64,000 nt of DNA, taken from positions 186,001 through 250,000 of the forward strand of contig NZ_RQGH01000007.1 in the NCBI RefSeq assembly GCF_004769635.1, given 5' to 3'. Made by a program: the position numbers and the translations under genes. Each line of letters starts with the position of its first letter. Positions within the stretch are counted from its first letter, which is position 1. The notes beneath the pieces were generated by a model. The model made no database searches. It saw nothing but the letters and a program-made list of their open reading frames with translations, and was not told the origin of the DNA. This document shows positions 10,291-19,865 of the stretch, in pieces. Source of the DNA: Leptospira jelokensis. GTDB taxonomy: Bacteria > Spirochaetota > Leptospiria > Leptospirales > Leptospiraceae.

Positions 10291-11154
10291 TCAATTAAAC
10301 ATACCGAAAATCGGTAACTCCATATCACCTAAAATTTCCGCTTTATTTTTGTAAGCTGTCCCTCTTCCTTCTGCCAATGCAAATTTCCCATTGGCAAAAT
10401 CATTTGGAGATAAATAAGGTGTATTGGTTTCAAGACGAATTAATTTTTTACCTTTTTCTTTTGCTAAAAGTGTTTTTAAATCTTCAGTTTCCGATTCAAT
10501 GATCTGAACCGAGGCATCTAATGCTCGTTTCAAAATATTTTTACTCACTGGACGATGGTTATTGATTTGGTGAATGACAATACGATCGATGCTAGGATCC
10601 ATAATGAGTTCCTTAATTGGTTCTCCATCTCCAATGCCACCATCCAAAAATTCCTGGCCTTCGAACTCTTGTACTTCATACAAAAATGGGAAAGCAATCG
10701 AAGCCATAACAGCATCTAACACATTTCCTTCCGTAATCAATTCACGTTTATTCTTAGATAAATTGGAAACAGCAATTCCCAATTTGATCGGTAATTCAGA
10801 AAACTTTTTGTTCCCTAAGTATGGGTATAAAATCTTACGAGTCGCTTTCCCAGTGAGAACACCACTGGATCGATTCCATCCTTTTTTTAAAAAACGACCC
10901 AGTAAGGTTAGGGAATTACCTTCCCAAAAATCCTTTTTTTTAAGCCTTAACACAACTGACTCAAATTCCAACATTTCCTTGCCTGTTGCATACAAGGCAC
11001 CAATCATTGCTCCCGAACTTGAACCAGTCACGATGGCAGGTTTGAATCCAATTTCTTGTAAACCTCTCACAAATCCTGTGTGAGCAAAAAATCCAAAAAA
11101 GGCTGATTTTAAACACAAAGCGGAGTATTTTTTGGGGAATATAAGTTCTATCAT
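10291..11154 (-). CDS. Patatin-like phospholipase
   Basis: 287 residues with the patatin catalytic dyad: nucleophile Ser in the elbow GSSSG (near residue 46) and Asp in FLDGG (near 168). The family cleaves acyl esters of membrane lipids. The usual glycine-rich oxyanion loop (GGGxRG) is replaced by FFGFFAHTGFVRG, a variant seen in one bacterial subgroup. The N terminus is not a signal peptide, so it is probably cytosolic or membrane associated. It lies between the P-type ATPase (15 bp upstream) and a receiver-kinase (10 bp downstream) on the same strand, suggesting one transcript. Confidence 0.82.
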   Translation of the reverse strand: MIELIFPKKYSALCLKSAFFGFFAHTGFVRGLQEIGFKPAIVTGSSSGAMIGALYATGKEMLEFESVVLRLKKKDFWEGNSLTLLGRFLKKGWNRSSGVLTGKATRKILYPYLGNKKFSELPIKLGIAVSNLSKNKRELITEGNVLDAVMASIAFPFLYEVQEFEGQEFLDGGIGDGEPIKELIMDPSIDRIVIHQINNHRPVSKNILKRALDASVQIIESETEDLKTLLAKEKGKKLIRLETNTPYLSPNDFANGKFALAEGRGTAYKNKAEILGDMELPIFGMFN

Positions 11155-11169
11155 AAAGATGAGTTGGTT

Positions 11170-13692
11170 TTAACCTTTCTGTGTATTTCGTATCAATTTG
11201 GCAATGGTAACTTTTGTCATATCGTAGAACAATACTCCTATAAAAGCAACAAGTATCGCTACTGAAAATTGTAGAAAATTAAGGGGGACAAATCTAAATA
11301 AGGCATTCATCCCCGGTATATAAATTGAAGAAAGTAAAACACCAACCGTGAAAAAGAATACAATGTAAATCATCGAGTTTTTGATTCGCATTCGACTCCA
11401 CATGGATTCGTGTAACGAACGATTCGCCAATATCAAAAATAAATTGGAAAAGACCAACGATACGAATGTTGCTGTACTGACAACTTGGCTTACTCCCTCT
11501 TCATTTAAATAAAATTGTGTGATCCAATAGGTTGCCACGACAGACAACAAGGAATAAAAACCCTGGATCAAAGAATTGATAAATAATTCTTTATCTAACA
11601 AGGGTTCAGTTGATGGCCTTGGTTTTCGATTCATCAAGTCAAATTCGGCCGCTTCCTTTTCAAACACAATTGTGCATGTGGGATCAATTACCATCTCCAT
11701 GAAAACTATATGTATTGCAGATAGAACAACAATTGGCCAACCAAACAAAATGGGTAAAAAAGTAATACCAACAATCGGAATGTGAACTCCGATGAGATAA
11801 CCCAGTGCCTTTTTTAAATTGTCAAAAATTTGTCTTCCAATTCGAACCGAATCTAAGATAGAAGAAAAAGAATCATCTAACAATACGATGTCGGCAGCTT
11901 CCCTTGCGACATCAGTCCCCCTTTCTCCCATGGCAACACCAATATTGGCGGTTCTAAGTGCTGGTGCGTCATTCACTCCATCACCAGTCATGGCAACAAT
12001 TTCCCCTTCAGATTTTAGAATCCTTACCAACTTCCATTTATCTTCGGGACTGACTCTTGAAAAAACATTACAAGTTTTTAATACAGATCGTAATCTTTCA
12101 TCAGGTAAATCAGCTAACTCTTTTCCGGTCAAAACGGTATTGGCATTTTCCAAACCAATCTGTTTTGCAATGTTTTTAGCAGTTTCGGGATAATCTCCCG
12201 TAATCATGATCACCCGTATCCCAGAATGATAGGCCGTTTTCACAGCTTCTGGAACAATCTCTCGAATTGGATCTAAAAAGGAAATTAAACCATATAACTT
12301 ATATGATACGGAATTTCGGTTTTCAGGAATATCTTTTGTAGACTGATCCGATTTTGCAACCGCCAAGACACGATAACCTTCTCTAGCAAGTTCATTTGTT
12401 TTTTTTGTCCAATGTTCTAAGTCTTTATCACCCAAATTACACAACTTATAAATTGCTTCTGGAGAACCTTTTGCATAACATACGTAACCATCAGATTCCT
12501 CTAATACACGTACCATGGTTAATTCAGTTGGTGTTAATGGAAATTCTTTAGTTGAAAGGAGAGAAAAGTTACCTGATTGGTGGAAGGATTCCATTGTTTG
12601 AGAGATTGCGCTGTCCATAGGATCAAAACTTGGATGTTTTGAAGCAAAGTATGCAATTTGCAGAATCTGTTTTGACAAAACAGAAACTTCCTTTAAATCT
12701 TCCAGGTTTTCAACCGTTTCAGTTGTCGTAATTTTCCCAAGTTTCATTTTATTTTGTGTGATCGTACCTGTTTTATCAGAACATAGAACAGTTGCTGCTC
12801 CAAGTGTTTCAATGATGGAGGAACGTCTCACCAATACATTTTTTGTACTCAATCGATAAGCACCTAATGCAAAGAATATGGTCATCACCAAAGGTAATTC
12901 TTCTGGCATCAATCCAATCGCTAATGTCAAACCAGACAATAATCCCTGTAACCATTCTGATTTAATAAAACCAAAATAAAGAGCAAGTAGTAGACAGAGG
13001 CTAGCAGCAACTAAAAATAAATTGCGTACCAAACGTGTGACTTCGATTTCTAATAAAGTTTTACCAACTGATTCATCAGCAATCTTAAGCCCTATTTTCC
13101 CAATTTCAGTATGATTGCCCACTGAAGTAACTCGACAAACCCCTTCTCCACCAACAACCAGAGCACCACAATACACAGATTGACCTGCGGTTTTATTCAC
13201 AGGTATTGATTCACCAGTTAACAAAGACTCATCGCAAGTAAACAAACGATCAGAAAGCAATTCCGCATCTGCAGGAATTCGGTCTCCTTCGTTTAGAATC
13301 AACAAATCCCCATAAACAACATCTTTTCCTTCAATCCGAATGATTTGGCCATCCCGTATGACATTTGTTCTTGGACTCGCGAGTGACCTGAGAGCTGAAA
13401 TTGCAGTTTCTGTTTTTTTCTCTTGGTAAAAAGTAATACAAATGATTCCAATCACAGAACCTAACAACAATAAAGCTTCGTTTCGATCACCTAAAAGTAA
13501 GTAAACAATACTAATGGAAATGAGAAGCAAAATCATCGGTTCTGCCACCACTCCAAATAACATTTGAAAAAATCCATTTTTTTTGTTTGTGCTGATTTCG
13601 TTTGATCCGTAGACTGAACGGTTCTTTTTTACCGATTCTTGGGTTAATCCCATCGAGATGTATTCAGAAATTTGTTTTGGAATAGCTTGCAT
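11170..13692 (-). CDS. P-type cation-transporting ATPase (P2-like)
   Basis: 840 residues, a complete P-type ATPase: N-terminal cation-ATPase domain, actuator domain with LLTGES, phosphorylation site DKTGTIT, nucleotide-binding KGSPEA, hinge MTGDGVNDAPAL and C-terminal membrane helices. The general plan is that of PMR1/PacL Ca2+ pumps. The ion-binding helix M4 reads LMPEELPLV instead of the PEGLP of Ca2+ pumps, so the ion cannot be named. Other members with a PEE motif have unassigned substrates. It is the first gene of a minus-strand run with patatin and a kinase, and is divergent from the secernin gene with 52 bp between starts. Confidence 0.88.
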   Translation of the reverse strand: MQAIPKQISEYISMGLTQESVKKNRSVYGSNEISTNKKNGFFQMLFGVVAEPMILLLISISIVYLLLGDRNEALLLLGSVIGIICITFYQEKKTETAISALRSLASPRTNVIRDGQIIRIEGKDVVYGDLLILNEGDRIPADAELLSDRLFTCDESLLTGESIPVNKTAGQSVYCGALVVGGEGVCRVTSVGNHTEIGKIGLKIADESVGKTLLEIEVTRLVRNLFLVAASLCLLLALYFGFIKSEWLQGLLSGLTLAIGLMPEELPLVMTIFFALGAYRLSTKNVLVRRSSIIETLGAATVLCSDKTGTITQNKMKLGKITTTETVENLEDLKEVSVLSKQILQIAYFASKHPSFDPMDSAISQTMESFHQSGNFSLLSTKEFPLTPTELTMVRVLEESDGYVCYAKGSPEAIYKLCNLGDKDLEHWTKKTNELAREGYRVLAVAKSDQSTKDIPENRNSVSYKLYGLISFLDPIREIVPEAVKTAYHSGIRVIMITGDYPETAKNIAKQIGLENANTVLTGKELADLPDERLRSVLKTCNVFSRVSPEDKWKLVRILKSEGEIVAMTGDGVNDAPALRTANIGVAMGERGTDVAREAADIVLLDDSFSSILDSVRIGRQIFDNLKKALGYLIGVHIPIVGITFLPILFGWPIVVLSAIHIVFMEMVIDPTCTIVFEKEAAEFDLMNRKPRPSTEPLLDKELFINSLIQGFYSLLSVVATYWITQFYLNEEGVSQVVSTATFVSLVFSNLFLILANRSLHESMWSRMRIKNSMIYIVFFFTVGVLLSSIYIPGMNALFRFVPLNFLQFSVAILVAFIGVLFYDMTKVTIAKLIRNTQKG

Positions 13693-13744
13693 ATTTATTG
13701 GATTTTCGAATTGAAAAATTTTCTTTCTAGATTAACATTCTAGA

Positions 13745-15088
13745 ATGTGCGACACCTCCCTTGCCACTGAAAAATTCACAAAAACGCAAAAAAGAATTTT
13801 TGCAAAAAATTCCGATCGGGAACCCAATGAAGCCCAATCCATCCTACACGTTCCTCGTACGGAATACCCTCAGAATTCAAAACTGAAAACTACTTTTATT
13901 GAAATCCCACAAACTCCCGTTACGTATGAAGTATTTCTATCAAAACCATTTCATATGTGGGGGGCTGAAATGGGAGTGAATGAATTTGGAGTTTGTATAG
14001 GAAACGAAGCTGTATTCACAAACCTAAGCATCAAAAAACGGAATGATGGCTTAACGGGTATGGATTTACTCAGACTTGCTTTAGAACGCTGCAAAACTGC
14101 CAAAGACGCCTTAAATTTAATGATCGAACTTTTGGAACAATACGGACAAGACGCCTGTGGTGGATACAAAAATCAATCCTTCTACTACCATAACAGTTTT
14201 ATCATTGCAGATCGGACAGATGGTTACGTTTTAGAAACAACCGATAGATATTGGGTTTTTAAAAAAATAGATTCCTTTTATGCTATATCCAATGGATTAA
14301 CAATTGAATCCGATTATGATAGTATCTCTCCTGAGTTATTAGAAAAAGTTAAATCTAAAAAACATTTTTCCTTTAAAAAACAATTTAGTGATTCGTTTTA
14401 CACATACATGAGTCATTGTTCCAATAGAAGGTCCCTTCATAAAAAAACAGCCGAATCTCTACAGAATGCTCATTCTGAGTATCATACGAAATTAGCAATG
14501 GAGACTTTAAAAACTCACGAAATCCAAATTGATGATTTCGAACCTTGTAATGGTTCGATGAAATCTCTTTGCCTGCATGCAACAGGCCCAACAACTCCAA
14601 ATCAAACAAATGGGAGTTTAATTGTTGAATGGGATACATCAGAGACAAACCAAGATCCCTTGCGAGTTTATTATACAGGGACATCCACACCATGTCTTAG
14701 TTTATTCAAACCATTCTTTTTTGGTACAAAAAACTTTATCAATGCTTCGAGTTTAGATTCGGGTGGATCGTATGCTGACACCTTGTGGTGGTTACATGAA
14801 TCCGTAGCAAGGAAAAGCAATTTTGATTACCAAGGTGTAAGGTCGATTTTAGTTCCAAGTTTAATTGGATTACAAGATTCCATTATGAACATTACAAAAG
14901 AGACGATTCCTTCCGCTAAGAAAGAAGAAATCCAGTGGCGGTTTTTAAAAGACCATGTTAATGTACTTAAAAAAATTGATGACGAATTGTTGAATAGCAA
15001 CATCGGCAAAAGTCGTTGGCAAAACCCTTTATTCCAATTGTATTGGAATGGACAAAATAAAAATTTAGGTTTCCGCTTCCGCAACTAA
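13745..15088 (+). CDS. Secernin-like Ntn-hydrolase (peptidase C69 / acyltransferase fold)
   Basis: 447 residues beginning MCDTSLA. In secernins and C69 dipeptidases Met1 is removed and Cys2 becomes the N-terminal nucleophile; here Cys2 is present, followed by FAKNSDREPNEAQ, the diagnostic secernin/C69 segment with the conserved Asn-Ser-Asp-Arg. No signal peptide, so it is cytosolic. Family members cleave dipeptides or amide bonds, but secernin substrates are mostly unknown. The 3' end overlaps the convergent glycerate kinase gene by 24 bp. The start leaves no alternative upstream and is required by the Cys2 chemistry. Confidence 0.85.
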   Translation: MCDTSLATEKFTKTQKRIFAKNSDREPNEAQSILHVPRTEYPQNSKLKTTFIEIPQTPVTYEVFLSKPFHMWGAEMGVNEFGVCIGNEAVFTNLSIKKRNDGLTGMDLLRLALERCKTAKDALNLMIELLEQYGQDACGGYKNQSFYYHNSFIIADRTDGYVLETTDRYWVFKKIDSFYAISNGLTIESDYDSISPELLEKVKSKKHFSFKKQFSDSFYTYMSHCSNRRSLHKKTAESLQNAHSEYHTKLAMETLKTHEIQIDDFEPCNGSMKSLCLHATGPTTPNQTNGSLIVEWDTSETNQDPLRVYYTGTSTPCLSLFKPFFFGTKNFINASSLDSGGSYADTLWWLHESVARKSNFDYQGVRSILVPSLIGLQDSIMNITKETIPSAKKEEIQWRFLKDHVNVLKKIDDELLNSNIGKSRWQNPLFQLYWNGQNKNLGFRFRN

Positions 15089-16252
15089 TAAAAGCAATAG
15101 ATCGTTCACATTGGTTCCCGTTGGACCTGTTTCCAAAGTGGAACCGATATCTTTTAGGATTGGATAGGAATTAGAATTCAAAAGTTCTTTCATTGGATCC
15201 CATCCTTTTTTCACCATCTTTTGATACGAATCTTGGTCGACGAGACCTCCTGCAGAATCCGTTGGACCATCGGTACCGTCAGTTCCTCCTGATAAAAATA
15301 CCCAACTTCGATTTGTTTTGTGTTTTTGCAAAAGAATGGAAACTCGAAGGGCGGTTTCCATATTACGACCACCTTTACCATTCCCCATGACAGGACATAC
15401 CAATTCACCACCTAACAGAATCATTTGTTTTTCTGGACTTTTTATGGCTTCTAAAAATTCTTTTTCAAATAGGAGTGAAGTTTCCTCACTTGATTCTGCC
15501 CAAGTATCAGACAATAATTTTGTTTTCCAACCCTTTGACTTTGCCAGGTTTAAAATTTTACTCAGAGAATGTGTTAAATTTCCTAATAGGAAATAATTTG
15601 GACTAGGATAAGTGGGACCCGATGCAATCACATTGGGATCATCACCTAATACATCGGATATGGCAAAAGTATAAACTTCTAATTTTTGATTTAATAAATT
15701 TAAAAATTTTCCACCTTTGACTTGCGAATATTTTTTTCGCTCCGAATTGAGCTCTTGGATCGGAATTCCTTTATTTAGTAAGGAAAACTGGATTTCCTTT
15801 AAATCTTTAAGTGTGTAACCTTCGGCTGGAATTTCAAATAAACTGGATCCTCCTCCCGATAACAATACGACCAATCGATCATCTTCGCTTAACAATTGCA
15901 ATGCTTCAATAATTTCTTTTGTATGAAGGATCGAGTTTTCATCAGGGACAGGATGTGCGGATTCTCTAAAATGCCAATTTGAATTCGTTTCCTTATCCTT
16001 TATTCCCTCAGGTATGTGGCCATATTTTGTAAGGATCCAAACTTCTTTGACCTTTATGAAAGCGGTAAATGCCGTTGCCATAGAATATGCTGCCTTTCCT
16101 AAGGCGAACACATGAATATTCTTTGAGTTGTCCTTTAAATTCTGCAAAATCTTTGGATGATCTTTCCAAAAATCAGGGAATAAATGATGGGGATTTGCCG
16201 CGAGTAACCCTAATTGAAAAAAATTTTGGATCTCAGACTGAAGAGAATCCAA
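15065..16252 (-). CDS. gckA: Glycerate 2-kinase (MOFRL family)
   Basis: 395 residues. The N-terminal DUF4147-type domain contains the nucleotide-binding loop VVLLSGGGSSLFEIP, and the C-terminal MOFRL domain contains FLSGGTDGTDGPTDSAGG, both diagnostic for the GckA/TtuD/GLYCTK family. It phosphorylates D-glycerate to 2-phosphoglycerate, feeding lower glycolysis in the cytosol. The start is a TTG only 2 bp after the stop of the upstream Fe-S flavoprotein gene, with AAGGA inside that gene serving as ribosome binding site, so translational coupling is likely. The 3' end overlaps the secernin gene on the other strand. Confidence 0.88.
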   Translation of the reverse strand: MDSLQSEIQNFFQLGLLAANPHHLFPDFWKDHPKILQNLKDNSKNIHVFALGKAAYSMATAFTAFIKVKEVWILTKYGHIPEGIKDKETNSNWHFRESAHPVPDENSILHTKEIIEALQLLSEDDRLVVLLSGGGSSLFEIPAEGYTLKDLKEIQFSLLNKGIPIQELNSERKKYSQVKGGKFLNLLNQKLEVYTFAISDVLGDDPNVIASGPTYPSPNYFLLGNLTHSLSKILNLAKSKGWKTKLLSDTWAESSEETSLLFEKEFLEAIKSPEKQMILLGGELVCPVMGNGKGGRNMETALRVSILLQKHKTNRSWVFLSGGTDGTDGPTDSAGGLVDQDSYQKMVKKGWDPMKELLNSNSYPILKDIGSTLETGPTGTNVNDLLLLLVAEAET

Positions 16253-16254
16253 TG

Positions 16255-18519
16255 TTACGATTCCTTTCCTGACGCATCCAAACGATCATAGGAAATATGC
16301 CCATTTTTCACTGTGCCAAAGCGTAAAACATCTGTTGGGCAAAGTGAAACACATGCCGAACAACGTACACATTGTACACTATCCATGGGGATCCCACGAC
16401 TTGCATATCCCATTACATCGATCCCTTGGTGGCAGTTTTTTGTGCAAATATTGCAGGAAATACATTTTTTTTTGTCAGAAAAAATTCGGAAGGAACTAAA
16501 TCTCGCATAGATGTGCATTAGAGAGGCCAAAGGACAAAACATCCGACACCACACTCTCCCAGAGTATAAAAAATAAAAACCTACTCCAATGACACCTGCC
16601 AATCCAATATCAACAGCTAAATCATAAATCCATTTTGTAGAATCTGCAAACACTTCTCCCAAAGACAAAATTGGAAGGAAAGATTTACCAAAAACTCCAA
16701 CTAATTTTAATAAGGTTATCACAAAAGCAAAGAAGAGTATGTATTGACCGGAATGTTCCAAACGATATGCTGTTTGGCTATGTGGCATTTTTTGTCTATG
16801 TTCATCGCCCAGTGTTTCTGCAAGGCCACCACAGGAACAGATCCATCCACAATATGCCCCTTTTCCATATCGATATACTAAAAATGGGATCAATCCAAAA
16901 CTCATAAACAAACCATAAACCAACCAAAATGTTGTGATCCCGCCATCATACAAAACACCCATATTCAATGGCCAAGCCAAAATCAAACCATAGGCTTTCC
17001 AATAAGCATCACCTGGAAAAATCTCCCTTCTGATAAACCCATCCTCGGAACCCAATAAGCCATTTTCACCTAACTTAGGCAGTATGATCTCTGGCAGTAA
17101 AAACAAAAAGAAAATTTGAATTCCAATCAGAGTTAAAGTTTGGTAAAAAATATAATTTGTTTTGCGAACCAAAATCCTTCTGATCCCAAATACCAAAATC
17201 GTAAGTGAATATAAAAAGGTATAATGGAAAGAAGGAGTTTTTCCAAACAATTGAAATTGGAAATATGTCGATGATAAATAAACAAAGAAAAAATAACCTA
17301 GGACAAAAACAAAATAAAAACTTTTAAATACTTTCCAGAAACTACTTTTGAATTGTCCTGCTTTCCAATAAAGAACTCCAAAAGCGATCATACAAATTGC
17401 CGAAATTACCGATGCGAATGTTGCCAGTGCAGAAAACCAACCTGGTCCATACATGGCCGACTTACCGAAATACGCTGTTGTTGCAAAAGAAAATAAGGCA
17501 CCAAATCCAACCCAATCAAGTAACTTTTTTTGGTTCTGTAATTTGATACCGACTCGTTCCAAAAATCCGATGGGTGGCAATGTTCCGATTAGAACAAATA
17601 CCATTTCGGTTTTTATCTTCACTGCTTTGTCTTTTGTTTTGATAAGAACAGCAGATTGTATAATTTCCGTTAGTTGTGACTCATAAAGTATTTTGATTTT
17701 ACCATCTATTTCCAATCGTTTGATCCGATTTACGTTTTCAGTTTTTGCTCTCTGAAACTCTGCACCCCTGTGTACCAATGTAATTTCTTTTGCATAATCG
17801 GAACATTGTATGACAGCCTCAAGAGCCGTGTCACCACCACCTACAATCACAACTGATTGGCCAAGGCAGTCTTTCGGATCAATCAATCGGTAAAAAACTT
17901 GAGAACTACTTTCCCCCGGGATTCCCAGTTTTTTTGGATCTCCCGACTTCCCCATTGCAATGACAATCGCATTGGTTTCAATTTTTTCTCCCGATTCGGT
18001 TTCTAATATATAACCAATAGAATCCATTTTTATATGGATCACTCGTTGGTTCGTTTTTATATTGATTGGATTCTCTTTCAAGTATCTATTCAAATCTTCT
18101 AACAATAATTCTTTAGTTGTATCTTTAATAATTAACTTTGATTTGGTGGGATAAAGTTTTGGTTCTGCAAAAATTGGTTTCTGATTGGGATAACTTTGAA
18201 TGGTTTGAAACGGTAAATTCGATTCTAAAACAAGATATTTTTTACCTAAACGATTCCCTTCCAAAGCACATGAAATTCCTGCCGGTCCTCCACCAATGAT
18301 CACAGCATCATAGCGATCATTATTACGACTTTGGATCGAATTCCAAACATTTACTCCACTTTCACAAGCCAATTTCAGAAGTGGAACACCCGTTAAATCT
18401 CCAATCACAAATACATTCGGTAAATTTGTTTCGAATGTTTCTGAAATCTCTGGATAGATTTCAACAGAACCCGTTGGTGCCGATTTTCTCAACCAATCAA
18501 AATAAAATTTAGGCCACAT
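16255..18519 (-). CDS. NAD(P)H-flavin oxidoreductase fused to membrane polyferredoxin (NapH/CcoG-like)
   Basis: About 755 residues. Order: a short N-terminal piece (about 25-65, LPNVFVIGDLTG) that looks like the FAD-binding C-terminal motif of thioredoxin-reductase-like flavoproteins; an FAD Rossmann motif GGGPAGISCALEGNRLG (about 75-92); an NAD(P) motif VVGGGDTALEA (about 200-215); several membrane helices (about 300-640) with CGWICSCGG and CRMFCPLASL; then two 4Fe-4S motifs, CISCNICTKNC and CVRCSACVSLCP, near the C terminus. The redox CxxC of true thioredoxin reductase is absent. Inference: electrons pass from NAD(P)H via flavin to Fe-S clusters at the membrane; the acceptor is unknown. ATG at 18519 is chosen over TTG two codons earlier. 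It is followed 2 bp later by gckA. Confidence 0.8.
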   Translation of the reverse strand: MWPKFYFDWLRKSAPTGSVEIYPEISETFETNLPNVFVIGDLTGVPLLKLACESGVNVWNSIQSRNNDRYDAVIIGGGPAGISCALEGNRLGKKYLVLESNLPFQTIQSYPNQKPIFAEPKLYPTKSKLIIKDTTKELLLEDLNRYLKENPINIKTNQRVIHIKMDSIGYILETESGEKIETNAIVIAMGKSGDPKKLGIPGESSSQVFYRLIDPKDCLGQSVVIVGGGDTALEAVIQCSDYAKEITLVHRGAEFQRAKTENVNRIKRLEIDGKIKILYESQLTEIIQSAVLIKTKDKAVKIKTEMVFVLIGTLPPIGFLERVGIKLQNQKKLLDWVGFGALFSFATTAYFGKSAMYGPGWFSALATFASVISAICMIAFGVLYWKAGQFKSSFWKVFKSFYFVFVLGYFFFVYLSSTYFQFQLFGKTPSFHYTFLYSLTILVFGIRRILVRKTNYIFYQTLTLIGIQIFFLFLLPEIILPKLGENGLLGSEDGFIRREIFPGDAYWKAYGLILAWPLNMGVLYDGGITTFWLVYGLFMSFGLIPFLVYRYGKGAYCGWICSCGGLAETLGDEHRQKMPHSQTAYRLEHSGQYILFFAFVITLLKLVGVFGKSFLPILSLGEVFADSTKWIYDLAVDIGLAGVIGVGFYFLYSGRVWCRMFCPLASLMHIYARFSSFRIFSDKKKCISCNICTKNCHQGIDVMGYASRGIPMDSVQCVRCSACVSLCPTDVLRFGTVKNGHISYDRLDASGKES

Positions 18520-18560
18520 ACTCAATGATTGGACTGGATCTTTGAAAAAAAGAAATCAAA

Positions 18561-19865
18561 TTACAAAGAAGTAGGAATTTGAATTCTGATTTTTGTACCA
18601 ATATTTGGAGAACTTGTCAAAGTCATCATACAACCTTGGTTTTTTAACATTTCAGAACAAACGAGTAACCCAAGGCCTGTACCCTTTTCTCCTTGGGTAC
18701 CAAAGGTGGTAGGAAATGGTTTCCCTGCATAAATTTGTTGGATTTGTTCGACTGACATTCCAATCCCAGAATCCGAAATGATGAGTTCGACAAAATTGGG
18801 ATCTTGGATCACTGCTACATTGATTTTGGCATTAGGAAAAGAAAATTTAATGGCATTCGAAAATAGATTTCGTATCACAGTGCTTATCATACGTTCATCA
18901 CAGTGGACAAACACATTCGCTGGTACCTGCAGTTCCCATTGGATGCCTTTATCACTTGCTTGCAAATTTAAAATCTCCTTTGCATTCTGAATCATTTTGG
19001 AAAGATTTACGGAATCTAAATTGATCGGAATCTTCTTTGATTCACTCCTAACCCAATCTAATAAATTTTCTAAAACTAAGTAGGATTGATTTGTACTTTT
19101 TTTGAGTTCTTTTAAAGCGACAATTAGCTCATCCTTATCGGGCGTTGTTTCCGTTAAAAAACCCAAAAAAGAATTCATTGTTCCAATGGGACCTTTTAGA
19201 TCATGAGCCAAAATAGAAAAAATTCGATCCTTATGCGCATTCGTACGAATCATCTCTTTTTGGATTCGATTAGTGTTTCTTAAAAAATAAAACATGATAA
19301 GAGCCACAAAGAACAAACAGGATACAACTGAGTTTACACGAAAAAGTTCTTGTACTGACTCGTCATAAATTAATGTACCTTCTGCAAACACTCCAGGGGA
19401 TCCAAAAAACTCAAACCAAACATACAATAAATTATTATATAAAAATACAAATAAGATCCAGAATTTTTCTTCATAAGAAAAAATGACAAAAGGTGAAAGG
19501 GCAAATACAAGAAAATAATAATAAAACCCAGATGAATTTCCAAAACTTATCACGCATGCAAAAAAAACTGGAATTGTGATTGTAACAACTGTTATGATAC
19601 GAGCTAAAGAATATTTTTCTTTGTAGTTTAGATATAAGATGTATACAAGGGTAATGATTACTGAAAAATGAATGCCATTCATGATCCAAAAATTGGGTGC
19701 ATTGACATATGTAAATAAAACAGAATATTGAAAATTGGAAACGATTCCAAGAACAGCGATTAAATTGACAAGTTGCACACGAACAGATGTTTGCAAATCC
19801 ATTTGCTTGCGAACACCTAAGTTTAGAACGGTTCGCAAACGCAACTTTCCCAATCCTACTTTCAT
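18561..19865 (-). CDS. Membrane sensor histidine kinase
   Basis: 434 residues. About six membrane helices (residues 30-215, with FYYYFLVFALSPFVIFSYEEKFW typical of a 7TM-like sensor) are followed by HisKA with the phospho-acceptor in LAHDLKGPIGTMNSF and HATPase_c with GIGMS and GTGLGLLV. There is no PAS or receiver domain. The start codon overlaps the stop of the upstream SpoIIE gene by 4 bp (ATGA), so the two are translationally coupled and probably act in one pathway. The response regulator partner is not adjacent. Confidence 0.88.
   Translation of the reverse strand: MKVGLGKLRLRTVLNLGVRKQMDLQTSVRVQLVNLIAVLGIVSNFQYSVLFTYVNAPNFWIMNGIHFSVIITLVYILYLNYKEKYSLARIITVVTITIPVFFACVISFGNSSGFYYYFLVFALSPFVIFSYEEKFWILFVFLYNNLLYVWFEFFGSPGVFAEGTLIYDESVQELFRVNSVVSCLFFVALIMFYFLRNTNRIQKEMIRTNAHKDRIFSILAHDLKGPIGTMNSFLGFLTETTPDKDELIVALKELKKSTNQSYLVLENLLDWVRSESKKIPINLDSVNLSKMIQNAKEILNLQASDKGIQWELQVPANVFVHCDERMISTVIRNLFSNAIKFSFPNAKINVAVIQDPNFVELIISDSGIGMSVEQIQQIYAGKPFPTTFGTQGEKGTGLGLLVCSEMLKNQGCMMTLTSSPNIGTKIRIQIPTSL

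Noticed and set aside
10574..11083. 169-codon plus-strand frame opposite the patatin gene
   Set aside because: Antisense shadow; the minus strand holds a complete conserved family protein.
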